From: Syntrophaceae bacterium CG2_30_49_12
Lineage (GTDB): Bacteria > Desulfobacterota > Syntrophia > Syntrophales > CG2-30-49-12
Assembly (NCBI GenBank): GCA_001873675.1
Contig: MNZP01000064.1
Span: 1-16,751 of the forward strand
Direction of reading: 5' to 3'
Length of the DNA: 16,751 bases
In this document: one piece after another, positions 1 through 6,718 of the stretch
Layout of the letters: each line of letters begins with the position of its first letter
Numbering within the stretch: the first letter of the stretch is position 1
Notes under the pieces: generated by a model
What the model was told of the DNA's origin: nothing
Database searches by the model: none
What the model saw: the letters and a program-made list of their open reading frames with translations, nothing else
Made by a program: the position numbers and the translations under genes

Positions 1-237
1 GAACCCCTGAACTTTGAACCTGAGTAGTTACTTTTCCTGTAACTATTCAGCCACCAAGGCACAAAGACCCAAAGAGAAGATGGATATAAATTGAATAACG
101 GAGTTTTCTCATTAATTTCAATGTGCCATGCATTAAAAAGGCTATTATAAAGAATTAATTCTATAATCTTGGTGCCTTTGTGCCTTTGTGGCAAGATACC
201 TGAGTAGTTACGCCAAAGAAAGCGAAATGGTATCATG
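1..237. repeat. Gene-free repeat composite downstream of dedA
   Basis: I see no gene here. The stretch is built of short repeats. A hairpin has arms CTGAGTAGTTAC (20-31) and GTAACTATTCAG (39-50), pairing 11 of 12 around a 7-nt loop. The 14-mer ACCTGAGTAGTTAC occurs at 18-31 and again at 198-211. A longer inverted pair (51-74 and 168-191, 20 of 24 positions complementary, core GGCACAAAG) encloses about 93 bp. The interior contains an AT-rich palindrome centred on AGAATTAATTCT (151-162), flanked by ATTATAA and ATAAT. Direct repeats outside inverted repeats, with no coding capacity, resemble a MITE or a nested set of dispersed intergenic repeats. The left boundary may lie outside the window. The arrangement is seen directly; the mobile-element reading is inference. 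Confidence 0.55.
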
Positions 238-897
238 TCATCTCCTGCCACGAGGAAGCGCGGCCCTCCTGCGCTGGCGAAGGAATTCGATCACACCCGG
301 AAGCACGGAGAGGAAGATAATAACAAAAATGACCAGCGAGAAGTTTTGTTTAACAGCACGAAGATTACCAAAATAGTACCCTCCGAAGATAAAAACGGCA
401 ATCCAGGAAATCCCGCCTAAAACATTATAACAGGCAAAACGCCGGTAGGTCATAGCGCCAACTCCGGCCACAAAGGGCGCAAATGTGCGAATAATCGGGA
501 CAAATCGTGCGATGACAATCGTTTTCCCCCCGTATTTTTCATAAAACCGGTGGGTACGCTCCAGATACTCCCTGTTGAGAAACCGGACATTTTCCTTACG
601 AAAAATTTTTGGTCCCACGAATTTTCCTGCCGCGTAGTTTACTGCATCTCCCCCTACAGCCGCAACAGATAGAATGACAAACAACAACTCCACTTCAAGA
701 ACACCGATTGCCGCGAAGGCGCCCAGGCCAAAAAGGAGAGAATCACCAGGGAGGAGGGGGGTTACCACTAATCCTGTTTCACAGAAGATAACAAGAAAGA
801 CGAGCAGATAGGTCCAGCCACCGAAGTTTTGTACAGCCATACTCAGGTACCTGTCGAGGTGGAGAAAAAAATCGAAAAAATTCATCATCAGTTCCAC
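238..897 (-). CDS. dedA: DedA family inner-membrane protein
   Basis: DedA/SNARE-associated family membrane protein of 219 residues, the usual length. Family members sit in the inner membrane and are implicated in polyprenyl-phosphate or phospholipid flipping and membrane homeostasis; its exact substrate here is unknown. Family signatures are clear: FCETGLVVTPLLPGDSLLF (about 38-56), GDAVNY (83-88), and the long conserved block from YEKYGGKTIVIARF (119-132) through VPIIRTFAPFVAG, with the essential-type arginines. A basic tail (RQRRRAALPRGRR) ends the protein. I kept the GTG start at 897 because the first 15 residues line up without gaps with the N-terminus of E. coli DedA as I remember it; ATGs at codons 4 and 5 are alternatives. 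An AGGGA lies about 10 nt upstream. It is divergent from rnd, and no clear terminator follows its stop. Confidence 0.93.
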   Translation of the reverse strand: MELMMNFFDFFLHLDRYLSMAVQNFGGWTYLLVFLVIFCETGLVVTPLLPGDSLLFGLGAFAAIGVLEVELLFVILSVAAVGGDAVNYAAGKFVGPKIFRKENVRFLNREYLERTHRFYEKYGGKTIVIARFVPIIRTFAPFVAGVGAMTYRRFACYNVLGGISWIAVFIFGGYYFGNLRAVKQNFSLVIFVIIFLSVLPGVIEFLRQRRRAALPRGRR

Positions 898-922
898 AGA
901 AACATTTCCCTGTCACTTTTTT

Positions 923-970
923 ATTCTATTCGGAATCCTTATGGTACATACCATATGTCATATGTCACAT
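923..970. promoter_or_regulatory. Palindrome and direct-repeat cluster between dedA and rnd (possible operator)
   Basis: TATGGTA-CA-TACCATA (940-955) is a 16-bp dyad with perfect 7-bp arms. It is followed directly by two tandem CATATGT units (952-958 and 959-965). On the minus strand a TAGAAT hexamer (rc 923-928) could be the dedA -10 box, which would put the palindrome over its -35 region, where no TTGACA-like sequence is seen. Symmetric sequence overlapping a weak promoter is typical of a repressor or activator site. The symmetry is seen directly; the regulatory role is inference. Confidence 0.35.
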
Positions 971-997
971 ACTGTTTCCTTTATCGCCATCTTCCCG

Positions 998-1026
998 TTG
1001 ACATGCAATGGACTTCATCCTATACT
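998..1026 (+). promoter_or_regulatory. Sigma70-type promoter for rnd
   Basis: A consensus -35 box TTGACA (998-1003), an ideal 17-bp spacer and the -10 box TATACT (1021-1026) predict transcription starting near 1033, about 90 nt before the rnd ATG. The stretch between -10 and +1 is CCCCGC, a very GC-rich discriminator of the kind associated with stringent (ppGpp/DksA) control in proteobacteria. This is the best core promoter in the window. Confidence 0.7.
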
Positions 1027-1082
1027 CCCCGCCCGAACAAAAAGCAAGTTCCCCTGGGCAGGTTAAGCTTAAAGGGGCGGGG
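1027..1082 (+). repeat. GC-rich inverted repeat in the rnd promoter/leader
   Basis: CCCCGCCC (1027-1034) is perfectly complementary to GGGCGGGG (1075-1082), with the 10-bp palindrome TTAAGCTTAA (1063-1072) between them. Because the predicted start is near 1033, most of the left arm would not be transcribed. The symmetry is therefore more likely a DNA-level site or chance than an RNA hairpin, unless transcription starts further upstream. Confidence 0.35.
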
Positions 1083-1123
1083 ACGATGCAATTTAATAGG
1101 AACCTTTGAAAACGGTAGTACAA

Positions 1124-1987
1124 ATGAACAACACATGGGTCTGGGTTGATAACCCTTTAAAATTGTCTCGGGCGGGAAACGATATTAGCAGTACCTCTGT
1201 AATTGGCATTGATACAGAATATGATTCTCTTCGATACTTTCGGGAGAAGCTCTGCCTGATCCAGATAAAAACTGAAAAAAAGACCTACCTTTTAGACCCC
1301 CTTGACAGGTTCGACCTCTCCTTTCTGGGGGATAGTTTTGCGGAGCCTTCCATCCTCAAGATCATGCACGCCGCTGATAATGATATCCGGCTTTTGAGAC
1401 GGGACTACGGCTTTGAATTCAGAAACCTTTTCGATACCCAGCGGGCCGCTTCGATCCTCGGCGACCACAACCTCTCCCTTTCGAAGCTGGTGGAAAAATA
1501 TCTGGGTATCGAACTTAAAAAAAAGAAAAAAACACAGAGATCTCTTTGGAATACCCGTCCTTTAACAGAGGAACAGTTGAACTATGCCGTTCTCGATACG
1601 GCATATCTGTTATCCTTGTACAAGAAGCTGGAAAGTGAGATTCAGCAGAAAGGTCTGGATGCAGAGGCGACAAGGGTCTTTGATGCTGCTGCTATTGTTA
1701 GGTGGCACGAAAAAACACTCGATCCCCGGGGACACACTAAAATTAAAGGGTATCAAGACCTTACAGGATGTGAAAGGCAACGTCTAAAGAACCTCTTCCG
1801 CTGGCGCTTTCGAAAGGCAAAAGAATCTAACAGGGCGTTTTTTATGATTCTCTCCGATCAGGCGATAGTAAACTTATCAAAAACGAAGACTGACTCCATT
1901 TCGAGCCTGAATGAAATCGGTGTACTTTCTCCTGAAAAAATGAGTGCCTTTGGTCTGGAACTTGTTGAAATATTAGGGCAAAACTGA
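1124..1987 (+). CDS. rnd: Ribonuclease D
   Basis: RNase D, a 3'-5' exoribonuclease that trims the 3' ends of tRNA precursors and other small RNAs in the cytoplasm. The DEDDy exonuclease residues are all present: D30 and E32 in GIDTEYDSL, D87 in the HAADNDIRLL block, and Y154 with D158 in NYAVLDTAYLL. The conserved RPLTEEQL precedes the last motif. An HRDC domain (about 210-287) follows, starting near LTGCERQRLKNLFRWR. At 287 residues it is shorter than the roughly 375-residue E. coli enzyme, which carries two HRDC repeats. Start choice: ATG at 1124 matches where the family begins and has a modest GGTAG 5 nt upstream. An in-frame TTG at 1106, with AGGA 4 nt before it, would add 6 residues. A six-lysine stretch near residue 132 is encoded by runs of 8 and 7 A. 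The stop overlaps a dispersed repeat. Confidence 0.93.
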   Translation: MNNTWVWVDNPLKLSRAGNDISSTSVIGIDTEYDSLRYFREKLCLIQIKTEKKTYLLDPLDRFDLSFLGDSFAEPSILKIMHAADNDIRLLRRDYGFEFRNLFDTQRAASILGDHNLSLSKLVEKYLGIELKKKKKTQRSLWNTRPLTEEQLNYAVLDTAYLLSLYKKLESEIQQKGLDAEATRVFDAAAIVRWHEKTLDPRGHTKIKGYQDLTGCERQRLKNLFRWRFRKAKESNRAFFMILSDQAIVNLSKTKTDSISSLNEIGVLSPEKMSAFGLELVEILGQN

Positions 1988-1995
1988 ATAGTTAC
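1984..1995 (+). repeat. Dispersed 12-mer CTGAATAGTTAC at the rnd stop codon
   Basis: This 12-mer is the exact reverse complement of 39-50 and differs by one base from 20-31 and 200-211. It contains the rnd TGA stop (1985-1987) and fills most of the 9-bp gap to the convergent mqnD stop. Confidence 0.5.
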
Positions 1996-1996
1996 G

Positions 1997-2833
1997 TCAG
2001 TACAACACTATTTCGGGGGGAGGCATCAGAAATCCCTTTTCATACCCCATCTTGAAGAGTATCTCCAGTGCCCGTCTCCCCCTTTCACCCATATCAATGG
2101 TCAGTTCACTGACGTACATTTTTACAAACTCTTTGCCAAGCCGGGGATCAATACCTCTTCCCCATTGCAGCGCATAAGGTATGGATTCGTTCAAATGCGT
2201 GTATCCATAACGGATACTTTGCTTCAACCCATCTGAGAGCTTATGGGCTAAATCGTCTCCCAGATCCTTGCGTACCACGTCAAGCCCCAGGGGTAGAGGC
2301 AGACCGCCGGTTTCCCTTTCCCAGAGCTGACCAAAATCGAGGATTTTGTTAAAACCCTCCTGCTGATACGTCAACTGTCCCTCGTGGATCAACAGGCCGG
2401 CGTCAAATTCCCCTGATGACACCCGTTTCATAATCTGGTCAAAGGGGATGTCGGTATTCGCGATGCCGTCGGTGAAAATCTTGAAAATCAATGTCGCCGT
2501 CGTTAATCTTCCCGGTGTCGCCACGTTTTTACCCTTCAGCTCGGATAGCGACCTGTATTTTTTCGCCACCAGGACCGGCCCATATCCCTCCCCCATGCTC
2601 GCGCCGGTAGTCATGATCCAATAACTACCGGCAACGTAGGGGAACGCATGGGCGGAAATGGCGGTAACTTCCAATTCTGCATTAATTGCCCGCATATTTA
2701 GCGATTGAATATCTTCAAGTAGGTGCTCGATCCTGATACCCTCAAGTTTTACCTTCCCGCTGGCCAGTCCGTAAAACATAAAAGCATCATCAGGATCGGG
2801 ACTGTGACCAACTTTGATTATCTTTTCCGGCAT
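1997..2833 (-). CDS. mqnD: 1,4-dihydroxy-6-naphthoate synthase (MqnD), futalosine menaquinone pathway
   Basis: MqnD/MqnA-family enzyme, 278 residues. MqnD converts cyclic dehypoxanthinyl futalosine to 1,4-dihydroxy-6-naphthoate, a late soluble step of menaquinone synthesis. The fold is that of periplasmic-binding proteins, but no signal peptide is present, so it should be cytosolic. Visible marks are SPDPDDAFMFYGL (11-23), PGRLTTATL (107-115), the catalytic-type H150-E151 in LLIHEGQLTY, and ETGGLPLPLG (174-183), which points to MqnD rather than MqnA. Start ATG 2833 has GAGAGG upstream, inside the end of the preceding small ORF. No other mqn gene is in the window, so it is an orphan locus and a menaquinone role assumes the rest of the pathway elsewhere. 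It converges on rnd with 9 bp between stops. Confidence 0.88.
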   Translation of the reverse strand: MPEKIIKVGHSPDPDDAFMFYGLASGKVKLEGIRIEHLLEDIQSLNMRAINAELEVTAISAHAFPYVAGSYWIMTTGASMGEGYGPVLVAKKYRSLSELKGKNVATPGRLTTATLIFKIFTDGIANTDIPFDQIMKRVSSGEFDAGLLIHEGQLTYQQEGFNKILDFGQLWERETGGLPLPLGLDVVRKDLGDDLAHKLSDGLKQSIRYGYTHLNESIPYALQWGRGIDPRLGKEFVKMYVSELTIDMGERGRRALEILFKMGYEKGFLMPPPEIVLY

Positions 2834-2840
2834 CGTTCGG

Positions 2841-3029
2841 TCATCCTCTCGCAGAACGCGCTAAAATAGGCTTTCGCCGGTTTTGAAGGCTTGGATCGTC
2901 CATAGGTTCAACTCTCATTTTATGACAGACAATAGACCCTTGCTCAAATGCAATACCAAACATTATCTCAGGCGCAAGACGAAAATCAAGAGAAATCTCC
3001 AGAAATGTTTTTACCCTTGAATAAATCAT
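2841..3029 (-). CDS. Possible small protein upstream of mqnD, function unknown
   Basis: A 62-codon ORF that I do not recognise. It starts at ATG 3029 and ends with TGA at 2841, 7 bp before the mqnD ATG; the mqnD ribosome-binding site GAGAGG lies in its last codons, a layout that suits translational coupling. Composition is mixed (a hydrophobic LEISLDF and APEIMFGIAF region, then a polar arginine-rich tail) with no membrane segment, signal peptide or clear motif. There is no Shine-Dalgarno sequence before the ATG; instead a TATAAT ends 6 nt upstream, so translation would have to be leaderless or weak. The alternative is that this stretch is just a roughly 195-nt mqnD leader. It fills the only non-coding stretch between mqnD and mfd. 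Confidence 0.4.
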   Translation of the reverse strand: MIYSRVKTFLEISLDFRLAPEIMFGIAFEQGSIVCHKMRVEPMDDPSLQNRRKPILARSARG

Positions 3030-3035
3030 GTTTGT

Positions 3036-3043
3036 ATTATAAT
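3036..3043. promoter_or_regulatory. Palindromic -10 box shared by divergent mqnD unit and mfd
   Basis: ATTATAAT is its own reverse complement, so it presents TATAAT on both strands (plus 3038-3043, minus 3041-3036). On the minus strand the predicted start falls at about 3029, on the A of the small ORF's ATG. On the plus strand it falls near 3050, giving mfd a leader of about 45 nt. No good -35 hexamer accompanies either; CCTTGA (3015-3020) is the nearest plus-strand candidate at a 17-bp spacing. Confidence 0.4.
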
Positions 3044-3094
3044 CTACAACACTTAAAGTATCCTTAATTTTGTTAAGAGTTAGGCTGTTTAGAG

Positions 3095-6000
3095 TTGAGA
3101 AAGATTATTGAGAAAAATGCCTTATCTGACCCTGCCTTTCATGCCCTGTTTGACATGGTCAGCAGGGGAGAAAAAAAGATAAAGATCGGCGGTCTTTACG
3201 GTACGGCAAAATCCCTCCTCCTTTCCATTATTTTCAGACGTATCAACAAGTTATTAGTCGTAGTCGTTCCTACGGAAAAGGAAGCGAAGGATACCTGTCA
3301 GGACATTTCTTTTTTCCTGGGAGAGGATAAGGTATCCCTTTATCCCCCCTGGGACACTATTTCCCTTGACCTGTTTACTTTCCAGAGGGAAGTGGAACTA
3401 CTGCGGGTGGAGGTGCTTTACCGGTTATTAGTAGGAGAGGCGGCGGTAGTCATAGCGCCCTTAAAGGCCCTGATGCAGAAAGTTATGTCGTCCCGTGTCT
3501 TCGAGGATTATCTTGAATTCATCTCTGTGGGGAGTGTCATCGCAAGGGATGAGTTGTTATCAAAATTGTTCGCGGGTGGCTACAGCAGAGTTCCTCTTGT
3601 GGAGAAAAAGGGCGAATTCAGTCTGCGGGGTTATGTCGTTGATGTTTTCCCTCCCCATGCGACGAGACCTATCCGGATGGAGTTCATGGGAGACGAGGTG
3701 GAATCTATCAGGGAGTTTGATCCCTCGTCACAGAGATCCACGGGAAATTTGGAAGAATTTATCATTACTCCGGCAAGGGAGGTTATCCTGACTACCGAGA
3801 GAAAACAACAGGCCATAAGAAATATAAGACAGCGGGCGAATGAACTGGAACTCCAGGGGATAATGAAACATCCATCCTTAGATATGATTGAAAACGGCCT
3901 GGTCTCTTCGATAAATCCCCTGTTTCTCTCTCTCTTTTACGAATCCTTTACCAATAATGAAAATCCCCCCTCACCCCCCTTTGGAAAAGGGGGGCTGGGG
4001 GGATTTTCAGATGAAAACCTGGAGGATCGTGGTACGCTCGGGACATTGTTTGACTTCATGCCCCGGGGTACTGTTCTCATCACTGATGATTTTCCGGCGC
4101 TACGGTTCTCTGAAGAGGGGATAGTAAATGAGATGGACGGTCTCTTAATGAAGACCGGCAGCGAGGGGAAGTTCTACCTGGACAGGGAATCTTCTTTTCT
4201 GACGGGGGAGAAACTCCTCCGGCACGGCGATGATTTCCAGCAGATACATCTCGAAGGCCTGACCATTAGCGGTATTGGTGATGGAGAAAATTCTGCCGCG
4301 CAGGTGAAATTTCTCATGGATGCGGACCTGGAATGGAAGGAAGCTCCGAAGATACAGGTTGAAGATGAGGGACTTCTCGCCCCCCTTGTGGAAAGGATCA
4401 AGGGGTGGCTTGATGGTGGGAACCTGGTAACCATTCTCTGCGCAAGCCAGGATGGAACACAGCGAATGTCGCATCTCTTAGGGCAATACTCTATTCCCGT
4501 CAGCCGGTCTCACGACAGCTCCCCTCCCTTCCTTGCCGAGGTTCTCCAGCGTGACGGCAATGGACGCCTCCTTCTCAGAGAGGGGAAGATAACCTCGGGA
4601 TTCCACTTCCCCGGTCTAAAGCTGGTGATGATCTCTGAAGAGGATATCTTCGGTAAAAAGGTGGCGAGAAGGAGGACAAAGCCGGTCAGAGAAGGGTATT
4701 TTCTTCAATCCTTTGGTGAGCTGAAGGAGGGAGATTATGTTGTCCATACTGACCATGGTATCGGGATCTACCAGGGACTTCAGAAACTTACTGTCGGTAA
4801 GATGGAAAACGATTTCCTCCTTGTTGAGTACCAGGAAGGAGATAAACTCTATATGCCGGTAGACCGTCTCGACCGGATACAGAGGTACATCGGTCCGGAA
4901 GGTTACGTGCCGAGGATTGATCGTTTAGGGGGGACTTCCTGGGAGTCGGTGAAGGAAAGGATTAAGAAATCGGTGAGAGAGGTTGCCGAAGAGCTTGTTT
5001 CGGTCTATGCCGCCAGGGCGGTGATGGAAAGGCCGCCATTTTCTTTACCTGATAGGATTTACAATGAATTTTCTTCCACCTTTGAGTTTGAAGAGACACC
5101 CGATCAGGCCATGGCGATTGAGGATATTTGTCTTGACATGGACAGCGCCAGACCCATGGACAGATTGATCTGCGGTGATGCCGGGTTTGGTAAGACTGAG
5201 GTAGCCCTGAGGGCTTCTTTTCGGGCTGTCATGGATGGGAAACAGGTTGCCCTTTTAGTTCCCACGACGATCCTGGCCGAGCAGCACTACCAGACATTTT
5301 CCCGGAGATTGAAAGATTTTCCCGTTTGTGTTGATGTCCTGAATCGTTTTAAAACGAAGAACGAGCAACAGAAAATCATAGAGGGGATCAGGAAGGGAGG
5401 GGTGGATATTATTATCGGCACCCACCGGCTCTTGCAGAAGGACATTGCCTTCAAAGACCTGGGTCTTGTCATTATAGACGAAGAACAGCGTTTTGGAGTA
5501 ATTCATAAGGAGAAACTCAAGAAACTCCGAACCCTCGTTGACGTCCTCACCCTGACCGCAACCCCCATACCGAGGACCATGCACCTTGCGCTCATCGGTA
5601 TCCGTGATGTATCTGTCATCAATACCCCTCCCGAAGATCGCCTCCCCATTAATGTTTATGTGCTTGAATTTAATGAAGATACAATAAGAGAGGCGATTCG
5701 TCAGGAACTAAGGCGAAAGGGGCAGGTCTTCTTTCTCCACGACCGTGTACAATCCATATTCACTGTGGCAAGGTTTGTGGAAAGGATCGTTCCTGAGGCC
5801 AGGATCGCTGTTGTTCATGGCCGCATGAAGGGAAAAGAGATAGAGGATGCGATGGCAAAGTTCATCAGGGGAGATCACGATGTCCTGGTATGCACGACGA
5901 TCATCAGCTCCGGTATTGATATACCTACGGCCAATACCATCATCATCAATCGTGCCGATCGGCTCGGCCTTTCCCAATTGTATCAGCTCAGGGGAAGAGT

Positions 6001-6712
6001 AGGAAGGTCGCAGGCGGAGGCATATGCCTATCTTCTGATACCTAAGGGAGCGGCGCTACAGCCGGATGCCCGGAAGAGACTGCGGGTGATCATGGATTTT
6101 TCCGAGCCCGGCTCCGGTTTCCGCATTGCTATGAACGACCTGAATATCAGAGGAGGAGGGGATATCCTTGGCACTTCCCAGTCGGGACACGTCTCGGCTG
6201 TTGGCTACGAAATGTATACCGAATTAATGGAGAAGACCATCCGGGAGCTAAAGGGTGAGGTGATCGAAGAGGAGGTAAAGCCGGAGATTAATCTCGGTCT
6301 GTCCGCTTTTATTCCTGAGGACTATATGACCGACGGCGCAAGGAGACTTGTCACCTACAAGAGGTTGTCCCTGGCGGCAACGGACGGGGAACTGTCTGAA
6401 ATCAGGGAAGAACTGGCAGATTGCTATGGATTCATACCCCCTGAACTTACGAACCTGTTAGAGGTGATCAGTATCAGGAACAAGTTGAAGCATCTCAAGA
6501 GTACGAAGATGGGATATGACGGGAAGACCATGTTCATACTTTTCCAGGAGAACTCTCCCGTGGAGGCGGCCAAAATCGTCGAGCTGGCCCGGAAAAAGAT
6601 GAGGGGGATGAGACTGACCCCTGATTTTAAACTCTATGTTCCCATGCCGTCTCTGGCGGGGGGTGAAATCATCAGACATGCGAAAGGCCTGTTACAGGCA
6701 TTGATGAACTGA
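3095..6712 (+). CDS. mfd: Transcription-repair coupling factor Mfd
   Basis: Mfd, the SF2 translocase that pushes stalled RNA polymerase off damaged DNA and recruits UvrA; 1205 residues against 1148 in E. coli. Order of parts: UvrB-like N-terminal module with degenerate P-loop GLYGTAKS (33-40) and LYPPWDTI (82-89); CarD-like RNA-polymerase-interacting domain from LKEGDYVVHTDHGIGIYQG (543-561) to about 600; Walker A GDAGFGKTE (694-702); DEEQ box (795-798); TATPIPRT (821-828); QLRGRVGRS (964-972) followed by the translocation motif; C-terminal TRCF domain (about 1065-1170). The start is TTG 3095, the only start between an upstream in-frame stop and the first conserved block; AGG lies about 10 nt before it. 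ATG 3155 would cut 20 residues. Residues about 290-305 (PPSPPFGKGGLGGF) come from a palindromic repeat inserted in frame. Convergent with the glycan genes, 6 bp between stops. Confidence 0.97.
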   Translation: MRKIIEKNALSDPAFHALFDMVSRGEKKIKIGGLYGTAKSLLLSIIFRRINKLLVVVVPTEKEAKDTCQDISFFLGEDKVSLYPPWDTISLDLFTFQREVELLRVEVLYRLLVGEAAVVIAPLKALMQKVMSSRVFEDYLEFISVGSVIARDELLSKLFAGGYSRVPLVEKKGEFSLRGYVVDVFPPHATRPIRMEFMGDEVESIREFDPSSQRSTGNLEEFIITPAREVILTTERKQQAIRNIRQRANELELQGIMKHPSLDMIENGLVSSINPLFLSLFYESFTNNENPPSPPFGKGGLGGFSDENLEDRGTLGTLFDFMPRGTVLITDDFPALRFSEEGIVNEMDGLLMKTGSEGKFYLDRESSFLTGEKLLRHGDDFQQIHLEGLTISGIGDGENSAAQVKFLMDADLEWKEAPKIQVEDEGLLAPLVERIKGWLDGGNLVTILCASQDGTQRMSHLLGQYSIPVSRSHDSSPPFLAEVLQRDGNGRLLLREGKITSGFHFPGLKLVMISEEDIFGKKVARRRTKPVREGYFLQSFGELKEGDYVVHTDHGIGIYQGLQKLTVGKMENDFLLVEYQEGDKLYMPVDRLDRIQRYIGPEGYVPRIDRLGGTSWESVKERIKKSVREVAEELVSVYAARAVMERPPFSLPDRIYNEFSSTFEFEETPDQAMAIEDICLDMDSARPMDRLICGDAGFGKTEVALRASFRAVMDGKQVALLVPTTILAEQHYQTFSRRLKDFPVCVDVLNRFKTKNEQQKIIEGIRKGGVDIIIGTHRLLQKDIAFKDLGLVIIDEEQRFGVIHKEKLKKLRTLVDVLTLTATPIPRTMHLALIGIRDVSVINTPPEDRLPINVYVLEFNEDTIREAIRQELRRKGQVFFLHDRVQSIFTVARFVERIVPEARIAVVHGRMKGKEIEDAMAKFIRGDHDVLVCTTIISSGIDIPTANTIIINRADRLGLSQLYQLRGRVGRSQAEAYAYLLIPKGAALQPDARKRLRVIMDFSEPGSGFRIAMNDLNIRGGGDILGTSQSGHVSAVGYEMYTELMEKTIRELKGEVIEEEVKPEINLGLSAFIPEDYMTDGARRLVTYKRLSLAATDGELSEIREELADCYGFIPPELTNLLEVISIRNKLKHLKSTKMGYDGKTMFILFQENSPVEAAKIVELARKKMRGMRLTPDFKLYVPMPSLAGGEIIRHAKGLLQALMN
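3960..4007. repeat. 48-bp palindromic element inserted in frame within mfd
   Basis: Outer arms AAAATCCCCCC (3960-3970) and GGGGGGATTTT (3997-4007) are perfect 11-bp complements. Inner arms CCCCCCTTT (3974-3982) and AAAGGGGGG (3986-3994) enclose a GGA loop. The 7-mer ATGAAAA flanks the element at 3957-3963 and 4011-4017, exactly 54 bp (18 codons) apart, so insertion or clean loss keeps frame. The encoded NPPSPPFGKGGLGGF peptide is typical of C-run/G-run palindromes that I recall as dispersed in many bacterial genomes and that sometimes land inside genes. It falls between the UvrB-like module and LFDFMPRGTVLITDD, probably a surface loop. Confidence 0.8.
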
Positions 6713-6718
6713 TACCAC

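Noticed and set aside
144..167. AT-rich palindrome with T5 after it on the minus strand as a dedA terminator
   Set aside because: The stem is almost all A/T and lies over 70 bp past the stop within repeat DNA; termination is possible but not supported.
829..1149. 106-codon plus-strand ORF spanning the dedA start and the rnd promoter
   Set aside because: It runs across the promoter, antisense to dedA and into rnd; composition is not protein-like and there is no ribosome-binding site.
4376..4410. Antisense translation KPPLDPFHKGGEKS inside mfd resembles a degenerate second copy of the palindromic element
   Set aside because: No inverted-repeat arms are present, and the sense frame (VERIKGWLDGGN) fits normal Mfd sequence, so the likeness is probably chance.
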